A stretch of DNA of 28,562 nucleotides, from contig DFKI01000031.1 in NCBI GenBank assembly GCA_002373325.1, forward strand, positions 1 to 28,562. Direction: 5' to 3'. Below the pieces are notes generated by a model. It was not told the DNA's origin, did no database searches, and was given only the letters and a program-made list of their open reading frames with translations. This stretch comes from Treponema sp. UBA3649. GTDB lineage: Bacteria; Spirochaetota; Spirochaetia; Treponematales; Treponemataceae. The position numbers and the translations under genes are program-made. This document shows positions 6,936 through 13,364 of this stretch, in pieces. Within the stretch, counting starts at the first letter, position 1, and each line of letters opens with the position of its first letter.

Positions 6936-8293
6936 TGAACAGAGTAGAAATCACGAAGATTGCGCTGAGAAATCTCTCTCGGAGCAAAAGACGCAACGTC
7001 ATTCTTGGAATCGCCATCGCATTCGGATTTTTTGTCGTGACTGCGATTGACGGACTTGCGGGAGGAGCCGTCTCGAACCTGGAGGACCAGATCACACAGA
7101 TGGTCGGAGGCACTATCGCCATAACAGGATTTGAAAAAGGAGCGCCCGAAGAAGACTCCGGGGAGAAAGCGAAGGACTCCACAATCAACATAATCCGCGA
7201 CCACAGCTACATTCAGAACATCGTGGATGAGCTCGGAGTGAACTACCGCTACACGTCCCACTACACGAGGACCATGAGCCAGATTCTCTTCAACGGAAAA
7301 AAAGTCCTCACGCAGACTTACGGACGCGATTTTGCGAACGACAAATTTTTTCTTGAGTCCCTGCAGCTCAAAGACGGTTCCCTGGAAAACCTGAAGCAGA
7401 AGGACGCGCTTATTATCAGTGAGGGCATGGCGAAAACCCTCAAAGTCGAGGTGGGAGATTCGGTCCTGCTTCTCACGTCCACAATCTACGGACAGAGCGA
7501 GGTCGGGGACTTTACCATCGCGGCCATCTCCATGGACTCGAATTTCGTCACCGGCATGCTCACCTACGCGAACATCGACATACTCAACGAGCTGATTGCC
7601 ATTCCCGAGGAAGGCTACAACTTTTTCTCCATTTATCTCAAGGATAAAAACGAGCAGAACAAGGTCGCCCTGCAGATTGAGAAAGCCATACGCGAAGACA
7701 ATGTTCCCGTGACTGATTTGATGGAGGCAAGGAAAAACTATCCGAAGAATCCCGAGAGAGGAATCAACAAGCAGCTTCTTGGAGAGGACAACGTTTGGGA
7801 AGGTGTGAAATATGCCGTGGAAAGCCTTGACGACGGGGCCCCCCAGCTCAAGTCCGCCATGTCCATCGTGCATCTTGTCACCACGATAATCCTCATCGTC
7901 ATCCTGCTGATTGTGATGGTCGGAATCTCGAACACATACCGCATGGTGCTTTACGAGCGCATCCGTGAAATCGGAACCATGAGGGCAATCGGAATGACGG
8001 GAAAAGACACCGGAAGGATGTTCACGACCGAGGCGGTAATTCTCTGCATCATCGGAGGAATCGCGGGGCTTGTCATGGGAATCGCTCTCATGCTCGCACT
8101 GGGAACACTCCACATTGAGAACGAGGCCGTACAGATGTTCCTCAAAGCGGGGCACATGACCTTCACGCTCTCACCAGTCTCAATCATCATACAGTATGTG
8201 CTGATGATTTTGCTCACGACCTTTGCAGTCCACGGAACCGCGAAAAAAGCGTCCCGGATGAGCCCTGCAGAAGCACTCAGGACCGTAAAGTAA
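6935..8293 (+). CDS. FtsX-type ABC permease 2 (LolC/LolE/MacB-like)
   Basis: A 452-residue paralogue of the preceding permease with the same plan. One N-terminal helix (about 20-42) follows a basic S-K-R-R-N start region, then comes a periplasmic domain and three C-terminal helices with E-I-G-T-M-R-A-I-G-M between the first two of them. The ATG overlaps the upstream stop by one base (TAATG), so the two permeases are translationally coupled and probably form a heterodimer on the shared ATPase, as LolC and LolE do on LolD. The pair, together with the LolA-like protein downstream, favours a lipoprotein- or lipid-sorting role over drug efflux. That is an inference from gene order. Confidence 0.88.
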   Translation: MNRVEITKIALRNLSRSKRRNVILGIAIAFGFFVVTAIDGLAGGAVSNLEDQITQMVGGTIAITGFEKGAPEEDSGEKAKDSTINIIRDHSYIQNIVDELGVNYRYTSHYTRTMSQILFNGKKVLTQTYGRDFANDKFFLESLQLKDGSLENLKQKDALIISEGMAKTLKVEVGDSVLLLTSTIYGQSEVGDFTIAAISMDSNFVTGMLTYANIDILNELIAIPEEGYNFFSIYLKDKNEQNKVALQIEKAIREDNVPVTDLMEARKNYPKNPERGINKQLLGEDNVWEGVKYAVESLDDGAPQLKSAMSIVHLVTTIILIVILLIVMVGISNTYRMVLYERIREIGTMRAIGMTGKDTGRMFTTEAVILCIIGGIAGLVMGIALMLALGTLHIENEAVQMFLKAGHMTFTLSPVSIIIQYVLMILLTTFAVHGTAKKASRMSPAEALRTVK

Positions 8294-8307
8294 CCTTAGG
8301 ACCACAA

Positions 8308-8364
8308 CTGTGTTTTATTAGTGGGTGTGCCAAAAGGAAATCCAGAGGCTGCCCGCCCACACAG
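8308..8364 (+). other. Overlapping hairpins between permease 2 and the LolA-like gene
   Basis: The 90-nt spacer in the operon contains two mutually exclusive stems. CTGTGT (8308-8313) can pair with ACACAG (8359-8364), and GTGGG (8321-8325) can pair with CCCAC (8356-8360). Both end just before the AGGAG ribosome-binding site at about 8371. No T-tract follows, so a simple terminator is unlikely. Differential expression or mRNA processing within the operon is possible. Confidence 0.3.
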
Positions 8365-8383
8365 ATTTTTAGGAGCCATTGAC

Positions 8384-9154
8384 ATGAAAAGAACATTCAG
8401 ATTTTTTATCACGCTGATTGCGGCATCCCTTTTTGCATCCGCATCCTTCGCGCTGGACTCGGCCACAAGTGAAAAAGCCTTCAAGCTCATGGAATCCACC
8501 GACGACACGCTCGCATACCACGGGGACTATTCCGCAACAATCTCGCTTCTCATCCAGAAACCGGGCAAGGCGGACGAATCCTTGAAATACAAGGTTTTCC
8601 AGCGCACCGACAAGGACCTTATGACCATCGTGCAGCTTTATCCAGAGGCGGACAAGGGAACCGGATATCTTCGCGACGGAGACAATATCTGGGCTTACGA
8701 CCCGATCAGCCGCAAGTTCACGCACTCATCCCTGAAAGACGCGCTCGGAGACTCCGACCTGAACATTGACGACGTCGACCAGAGCGACACACACTGGAGG
8801 GACAACTACACGGTGGAGGACTACAAGGAGAGCACGCTCGGAAAGTACCAGGTCTATGTGGTGACGTTGAAAGCGAAGACGACCAAGCCCTCATACGCGA
8901 AGTCGGTCTACTACATCAGAAAGGACGTGCCGCTTCTTCTCAAGGAGGAGGACTACTCGGGATCGGGAAGACTCATGCGCACCATTCTCTGCCCCAAGTA
9001 CACGAAGGTTCCCGCAGGATATGTCCCCACACAGATGGTGCTCCGCGACGAGCTCAACAAGGGTGAGAACACTCAGCAGGTAATCACCGACCTGACATTT
9101 GACAAACTGCCGAACAACATTTTTACGAAGGCATATCTTGAAGGACTGAACTGA
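8384..9154 (+). CDS. Periplasmic LolA-like outer-membrane lipoprotein-sorting protein
   Basis: A 256-residue exported protein with signal peptide M-K-R-T-F-R-F-F-I-T-L-I-A-A-S-L and likely cleavage after A-S-F-A. The body is a beta-rich domain with Y-L-R-D-G-D-N-I-W-A-Y-D-P-I-S-R-K-F, characteristic of the COG2834 'outer membrane lipoprotein-sorting protein' group, which adopts the LolA fold. Members often sit beside MacB/FtsX or RND exporters. The start at 8384 is chosen over the longer frame from 8321 because it begins the signal peptide and has AGGAG upstream. The stop overlaps the beta-barrel gene by one base. It probably carries a hydrophobic substrate across the periplasm from the permease pair to the outer membrane. 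Confidence 0.85.
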   Translation: MKRTFRFFITLIAASLFASASFALDSATSEKAFKLMESTDDTLAYHGDYSATISLLIQKPGKADESLKYKVFQRTDKDLMTIVQLYPEADKGTGYLRDGDNIWAYDPISRKFTHSSLKDALGDSDLNIDDVDQSDTHWRDNYTVEDYKESTLGKYQVYVVTLKAKTTKPSYAKSVYYIRKDVPLLLKEEDYSGSGRLMRTILCPKYTKVPAGYVPTQMVLRDELNKGENTQQVITDLTFDKLPNNIFTKAYLEGLN

Positions 9155-10710
9155 TGAAAAAAAACATCCCGGCAAAAATTCTGCTGGCAACACTTTTCTC
9201 AATCGCGGGTCTTCTGCCATTACGTGCGGAGGACTCAGCTGATTTTTCAGACGAGGCTCTTTTCGGAAGCTCCACAGATGACGCGGATTTTTTCGGAAGC
9301 GGCGACGATGACTTTTTCATGGACGACGGGATTGACGAGCTTGAGAGCACAAAGGAGGACTCCACGGGGCTTACCAAGGGAGTGCTTTTTGAGGCGGGAA
9401 GCATCCGCGTGGGAGGATCCTTCGACATGGGACTCAACACATACACCACGCTTTACGACAAGGAGAGTGACCGTACTTTCGGCGAGCAGATAAGCCACTC
9501 AGGTCTTTCCCCGAACGCGAACGCAACCCTTTCCATAGACGCGCGGCCAACCCAGACTTTGCGCATGTACACAAAATTCGGCATAAAATATCCCTACAAG
9601 GATTCCGTCGCATTTTCAGGAGGACTCTCTTCCACACCGGAACTCCCGGACGGCTCTGACACATGGACCCCGGCGGAATGGATTACATACCTTCAGGGAA
9701 ATCCGTCTCTTCCGACCATAAACAATCTGGGAGCTTCAATCACGAACTGGCTTTTCCTGAAAGAGCTCTTCACGGATTTTTCCATCGCAGACAGATTTTT
9801 CTTCCGCTTCGGACTCCACACGGTCTCATGGGGCACGGGAATCTTTTTCAGCCCGGTCTCCGACATGATAAACACATCCTCCATAGACCCCGAGCACACC
9901 GACGCACAGGTGAACGGAAGCCTGAACCTCCGCACACAGATTACCTTCCCCGGAACCCAGACCTGTCTCTGGCTCTACGTTGTCCCTGAGTCAAAGGCAA
10001 ACACTCCCGACACGAGCTCCATCTCCGAGGATGACTCCCTTTCCGAATACATGAACGACACGGCTTTTCCATACAGCCTTAAAAAAACTGCGTTCGCCGC
10101 AAAGGGTGAGTTCGTTGTCGGAGGATGGGAAATCGGAGGAGGAATCTTCTACAAGCTTCACAGCGCTCCAAGAATCATGGCAACGGCATCGGGAAGCATC
10201 ATAAACGGAAAGGTGGGCGTTTTCGCAGAAGCGGTCCTGCGTTACGGAAGCGACAAAGAGTGGAACGAGGACGAGAGCTGGAGCGGCAAGGATTTGATTT
10301 TCCAAGGAACGGTCGGCGCGATGTACATCTGGAACGAACCCAAAATCACTTTCATGGCTCAGTACTTTTTCGACGGCAACAAGGACGACCATGAGTATTC
10401 GACAAAAGGAAGCAGCATAGCGGCCACGGTCAATTTCGGAAAAATCGGAACCACGGATCTTACGGCGAATCTCTTCGGTCTTTTCTATCTTGGAAAAGAG
10501 AACGTGACGACCATCACCGACGCGGCACAGCTAATCAGCACGGGAACCACGTTCATGCCCTACGCGGGAATCGTCTCCGCAAGCCTGAGCTACAAACCGA
10601 TTTCACTCGTGAGCCTGAGCGGAGGTCCCTACATCACGTGGCTTTCCATGAGCGAGGCCCCCGTAATCGGACTGAAACTCGGAGTCACATTGGGAGGCGG
10701 TAAGTTCTAG
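9154..10710 (+). CDS. Outer-membrane beta-barrel protein with acidic N-terminal linker
   Basis: A 518-residue exported protein. The signal peptide (residues 1-25, ending L-R-A) is followed by a strongly acidic, phenylalanine-rich segment (26-70: D-E-A-L-F-G, D-A-D-F-F-G-S-G-D-D-D-F-F). From about residue 78 it shows alternating beta-strand patterns to the end, with W-G-T-G-I-F-F-S-P typical of porin or export-type barrels in which a 'WGTG.F.SP' loop is conserved. It closes with short strands ending G-G-G-K-F, and the aromatic C-terminal residue fits a barrel. It is the last gene of the operon and a candidate outer-membrane acceptor or exit pore. Its stop codon overlaps that of the convergent aldolase within CTAG. 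Confidence 0.8.
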   Translation: MKKNIPAKILLATLFSIAGLLPLRAEDSADFSDEALFGSSTDDADFFGSGDDDFFMDDGIDELESTKEDSTGLTKGVLFEAGSIRVGGSFDMGLNTYTTLYDKESDRTFGEQISHSGLSPNANATLSIDARPTQTLRMYTKFGIKYPYKDSVAFSGGLSSTPELPDGSDTWTPAEWITYLQGNPSLPTINNLGASITNWLFLKELFTDFSIADRFFFRFGLHTVSWGTGIFFSPVSDMINTSSIDPEHTDAQVNGSLNLRTQITFPGTQTCLWLYVVPESKANTPDTSSISEDDSLSEYMNDTAFPYSLKKTAFAAKGEFVVGGWEIGGGIFYKLHSAPRIMATASGSIINGKVGVFAEAVLRYGSDKEWNEDESWSGKDLIFQGTVGAMYIWNEPKITFMAQYFFDGNKDDHEYSTKGSSIAATVNFGKIGTTDLTANLFGLFYLGKENVTTITDAAQLISTGTTFMPYAGIVSASLSYKPISLVSLSGGPYITWLSMSEAPVIGLKLGVTLGGGKF

Positions 10711-11681
10711 TCCTGCGCCACAATCTCGTGGTAGAACTCAGTGTAATCCGTGCGTCCGTCCTTTGTGAATGCGATGGCGGTGCGCGGATGCTGGTTCAGA
10801 ACTCCGGTCATCAGGTACTGGAGGTCATATCCCCACTTCTCTCCCTTTTCCTTCAGGGGCATCATGTATTTCTGGATAAAATCAATCACGGGATAAAGAT
10901 TGAACTTCGGATTTCTCAGGAAGCTGATAAGATTTTCCATGGAGCAGTTTCCGGCCCCACGTCCCATTCCGGCATAGGTCGCGTCAAGCCAGTTCACTCC
11001 GTCACCGACCGCCTCAATCGTGTTCGCAAAGGCAAGCTGCTGATTGTTGTGCGCGTGCATCCCAATCTGCTTTCCGTACTTGTTTCCGTACTCCATGTAA
11101 AGGTCACAGATTCTGGCAATCTGCTCAGGATAAAGAGAGCCGAAGCTGTCCACGACATAAATCACGTCCACGGATGAATGACCGAGCATCTCAAGGGCGG
11201 TCTTTACGTCGGTTTCCTGTGCCGTGGAGATTGCCATGATGTTGCACGTCACCTCATATCCCTTTTTCTTCGCGTCCTCAATCATGTCAAGGGCAGCGGG
11301 CATTGTGTTCACGTAGGTCGCAACCCGGATGCAGTCAAGCGGACTGTTTGCCCTTTCCTGAATGTCGTTCTTGTAGTCGCAGCGTCCCACGTCGGCCATT
11401 ACCGCAAGCTTTACCCTGGGGTCCTTTTCGCCGATTACATCAACAATATCATCGTCGTCGCAGAATTTCCACTTGCCGAATTTCTTTACGTCGAACATTT
11501 CCTTGGAAGCCTTGTAGCCGACCTCCATATAATCAACTCCGGCCTTGATGTTGGTCTGATAAAGAGCCTTCACCAATTTGTCGTCGAAGAAAAAATTGTT
11601 CACGAGTCCGCCGTCACGGATTGTCGCGTCCAAAACTTTTACGGATTCCCTGTAGCCGAGAAGATTCGCAATCTCTTTCAT
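10707..11681 (-). CDS. DRE-TIM metallolyase family aldolase (HMGL-like)
   Basis: A 324-residue TIM-barrel protein. The N-terminal D18-A-T-I-R22-D23-G-G matches the divalent-metal and catalytic motif of the HMG-CoA lyase / isopropylmalate synthase / 4-hydroxy-2-oxovalerate aldolase superfamily, and H209-A-H211-N-N supplies the other metal ligands. The C-terminal regulatory domain of isopropylmalate synthase is absent, so the length fits a stand-alone aldolase or lyase. The substrate cannot be named from sequence. It is transcribed alone from a near-consensus promoter (11737-11765) flanked by two operator-like dyads. Its tail overlaps the convergent beta-barrel gene by 4 nt, and no terminator separates the two. 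Confidence 0.85.
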   Translation of the reverse strand: MKEIANLLGYRESVKVLDATIRDGGLVNNFFFDDKLVKALYQTNIKAGVDYMEVGYKASKEMFDVKKFGKWKFCDDDDIVDVIGEKDPRVKLAVMADVGRCDYKNDIQERANSPLDCIRVATYVNTMPAALDMIEDAKKKGYEVTCNIMAISTAQETDVKTALEMLGHSSVDVIYVVDSFGSLYPEQIARICDLYMEYGNKYGKQIGMHAHNNQQLAFANTIEAVGDGVNWLDATYAGMGRGAGNCSMENLISFLRNPKFNLYPVIDFIQKYMMPLKEKGEKWGYDLQYLMTGVLNQHPRTAIAFTKDGRTDYTEFYHEIVAQD

Positions 11682-11712
11682 AATTTACCTCAATGCATTG
11701 TCCCTGCTTAAT

Positions 11713-11730
11713 GTTTCTATATTCAGAGAC
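11713..11730. promoter_or_regulatory. Operator-like dyad 1 (downstream of aldolase promoter)
   Basis: GTTTCTATATTCAGAGAC is an interrupted dyad (GTTTCT...AGAGAC). Its upstream edge, read leftward, begins at about +1 of the predicted aldolase transcript. A near-copy lies 71 bp away at 11784-11801, and both are preceded by AAT on the plus strand. Confidence 0.55.
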
Positions 11731-11736
11731 AAGATA

Positions 11737-11765
11737 ATAATAGAGGGAAAATGAAAATTATGCAA
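11737..11765 (-). promoter_or_regulatory. Sigma-70 promoter of the aldolase gene
   Basis: On the minus strand TTGCAT (plus 11760-11765) and TATTAT (plus 11737-11742) are separated by exactly 17 nt. The predicted start of transcription, near 11730, falls at the edge of operator-like dyad 1. Dyad 2 lies upstream of the -35 element. Confidence 0.72.
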
Positions 11766-11783
11766 TAGTTTTCCGAAAAAAAT

Positions 11784-11801
11784 GTTTCTATTTTTAGAAG
11801 C
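11784..11801. promoter_or_regulatory. Operator-like dyad 2 (upstream of aldolase promoter)
   Basis: GTTTCTATTTTTAGAAGC shares the GTTTCTAT half and an AGAnnC half with dyad 1. It lies about 19 bp upstream of the aldolase -35 element, next to the terminator of the neighbouring leftward cluster. Two sites bracketing a promoter suit repression by looping or a cooperative repressor. Confidence 0.5.
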
Positions 11802-11824
11802 AAAAAAAATCTGAAGTACAGATT
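11802..11824 (-). terminator. Rho-independent terminator of the three-gene leftward cluster
   Basis: On the minus strand AATCTG pairs with CAGATT across a five-base loop and is followed directly by a run of eight T. It starts 8 nt after the last stop codon of the cluster. The stem is short (6 bp), but the T-tract and position are good. Confidence 0.65.
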
Positions 11825-11831
11825 GCGACCG

Positions 11832-12257
11832 TCAGATGTCAGTGTTCCAGTGACCGAAGCCCGTCTCACAGCAAAACCAGTCCTCATCATCGAATCCGAC
11901 ATAACTCAGGAAAACCCTTGCCAGGACATGAGGATTTTCACCCAGACTGATTGCGTGCACCCCTCTTTTTATTACGGCAAAGACGAATCGCTCAAAATCA
12001 TCTGCGGCGGATGAATCGGCAAAATTGTCAGCAATCTCTTCGATGAGTTCCAAATTCTGTCCGTCCACCAAAAGACGAAGCAAGGCGAACATAAAACGCT
12101 TGCCCTTATTTCCATCGGCAAAGAGTCCGTCCATATCGGATTCAAGTGCCAGGATTCCCTCCCTACGTGCTTTGGTCGAAAGCTCCACAATGATTTTGCA
12201 AATCTGGGCGGCTTCTTTTTTCTGCTCCACAGTAAAAGTCGAGAATTTTTCCTTCAT
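11832..12257 (-). CDS. Hypothetical soluble protein with a MotA-loop-like segment
   Basis: A 141-residue protein with no signal peptide or membrane helix. The stretch A-R-R-E-G-I-L-A-L-E-S-D-M-D-G (about residues 28-42) and the following L-L-V-D-G-Q-N-L-E-L-I-E-E-I resemble the cytoplasmic region of the flagellar stator protein MotA ('ARREGLLALE... LVVDGTDPE...I'), but the stator membrane helices are missing. The tail is rich in aromatic residues and cysteine (D-W-F-C-C-E). ATG 12257 is chosen because it lies 4 nt after the preceding stop with a G-rich site before it; an upstream in-frame ATG at 12335 falls within the neighbouring gene. The MotA likeness is a pattern match by eye and the function is unknown. 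Confidence 0.65.
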   Translation of the reverse strand: MKEKFSTFTVEQKKEAAQICKIIVELSTKARREGILALESDMDGLFADGNKGKRFMFALLRLLVDGQNLELIEEIADNFADSSAADDFERFVFAVIKRGVHAISLGENPHVLARVFLSYVGFDDEDWFCCETGFGHWNTDI

Positions 12258-12261
12258 AATT

Positions 12262-12600
12262 TCAATCCCCCATAGGTTTTTCCATCCTGAGTTCACGCCA
12301 TGTTTTCGGTGACTCACAGAGCTCAGTCTTCGCATCCTTCAAAAGTTCTTTAATTTTCTCTTCGTCATAGCCGATGGACAAAAGTCCCGCGTAAAAATTC
12401 CTGTCCACCTCGTCCTTCTCGTAATCCTCTTTATTCTCATAATTGATTGTATAGGAAAGCTTGTATTGGCTGTGTTTTGCTCCAAAGCATGAGTCGCCTC
12501 CCACCAAAATCTTTTTCCAGCTTCCCTTGCCCGTGTCCTTTGGTCTCACAGGATTATCTTGAGTTCCCCATATAAGAATAAATTTCGTAACCTCGTACAT
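12262..12600 (-). CDS. Hypothetical protein in the DUF1566 gene cluster
   Basis: A 112-residue protein starting M-Y-E-V-T-K-F-I-L-I-W-G, soluble and mixed alpha/beta, with a lysine- and glutamate-rich middle (Y-E-N-K-E-D-Y-E-K-D-E-V-D) and no recognisable family. ATG 12600 is preferred because the upstream in-frame ATG at 12720 would overlap the exported gene before it and would add a non-protein-like basic and cysteine stretch. The following gene begins 4 nt after its stop, so the two are probably co-translated. Confidence 0.6.
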   Translation of the reverse strand: MYEVTKFILIWGTQDNPVRPKDTGKGSWKKILVGGDSCFGAKHSQYKLSYTINYENKEDYEKDEVDRNFYAGLLSIGYDEEKIKELLKDAKTELCESPKTWRELRMEKPMGD

Positions 12601-12641
12601 TACAAACGTCCATGAAAAAATTTTCTTTCCCACGTAGATTT

Positions 12642-13220
12642 TTAAAAAGCGTGCACCGCCCTCACATTGAACTTCTTTCCCTTTTCGTCCACAGTGGAAG
12701 TCTTGTTTTTTCTTGCCCATGCGGATCCGCCGGACTCCTCCGATGATGACCAGTAGAATTCCTTGCTCGTCACATGGAGCTGCTCGTAGGAAAGATTTTT
12801 GAAAACAAGCTTGAGCTCATCGCTCGAAGGAAGGTACCAGTCCCCCGGTTTGGTAGTTTTTGTCCTGTACTCAAAGCAAGCATAAGCCGCACAATTTTCC
12901 GCAGTCACTTCCTCCGGGCAGAGTCCCGCATAAGCGATCAAAAATGTGTTCGCCTTTCCGCTTCCTATCGCGTAGGTCTCGTCCAAATCATCAAGAAATA
13001 CGGCAGGAGATGGAGTCCATGAGGTCTGTCCCAAATCCTCCTTTGAAACCTCAAGATAATGGCAGGTCTCAACGCTTCCCATTCCGTCGTCCACGTCGAA
13101 TCCCGATTTGCTCACATAAAAAACGATTCCGCCGCCCGGTCCCGTATCTCCGATGTTGTATTCCTTCGCAAAAGCCGCCGTCCCAAGCAATGCCATAAAC
13201 GCAAAAACAATTTTTTTCAT
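12642..13220 (-). CDS. Exported DUF1566-like (Lcl C-terminal) domain protein
   Basis: A 192-residue protein with a classical signal peptide (M-K-K-I-V-F-A-F-M-A-L-L-G-T-A-A-F-A, cleaved before K-E-Y). The mature start Y-N-I-G-D-T-G-P-G-G-G-I-V-F-Y-V is a widespread motif of DUF1566/Lcl-type domains, and later D-W-Y-L-P-S-S-D-E-L and Y-W-S-S-S-E-E complete the signature. The fold is related to C-type-lectin/FGE-like domains, and members are periplasmic or surface proteins of unknown role. It is the first gene of a leftward cluster of three and has a promoter at 13270-13298. Confidence 0.82.
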   Translation of the reverse strand: MKKIVFAFMALLGTAAFAKEYNIGDTGPGGGIVFYVSKSGFDVDDGMGSVETCHYLEVSKEDLGQTSWTPSPAVFLDDLDETYAIGSGKANTFLIAYAGLCPEEVTAENCAAYACFEYRTKTTKPGDWYLPSSDELKLVFKNLSYEQLHVTSKEFYWSSSEESGGSAWARKNKTSTVDEKGKKFNVRAVHAF

Positions 13221-13269
13221 AATGCTAATCTCCCGTTATCCCATCTGGCTGATTCCCATAGCCTTCCAT

Positions 13270-13298
13270 ATTATACCCGAAATCGCCGTTTGTGAAAA
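13270..13298 (-). promoter_or_regulatory. Promoter of the DUF1566-like gene cluster
   Basis: On the minus strand a perfect TATAAT (plus 13270-13275) lies 17 nt from TTTTCA (plus 13293-13298), about 50 nt before the gene start. The -35 hexamer is weak, the -10 is consensus. Confidence 0.55.
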
Positions 13299-13306
13299 GA
13301 GGGGAA

Positions 13307-13335
13307 TTGAATTGATTTGAAAGTTCTGATATGCT
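13307..13335 (+). promoter_or_regulatory. Promoter of fabF
   Basis: TTGAAT (13307-13312) and TATGCT (13330-13335) are 17 nt apart, with TGA giving an extended -10. It lies 30 nt upstream of fabF, which has an AAAGGAG ribosome-binding site. It is back to back with the leftward promoter at 13270-13298. Confidence 0.6.
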
Positions 13336-13364
13336 TGAATCCATAAAAACAAAAGGAGCGTGTC

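Noticed and set aside
6872..8155. Long minus-strand open frame of 427 codons opposite permease 2
   Set aside because: It lies entirely antisense to a clear FtsX-type gene, its composition is histidine- and aspartate-rich as expected from the reverse complement of the coding strand, and it has no recognisable domain.
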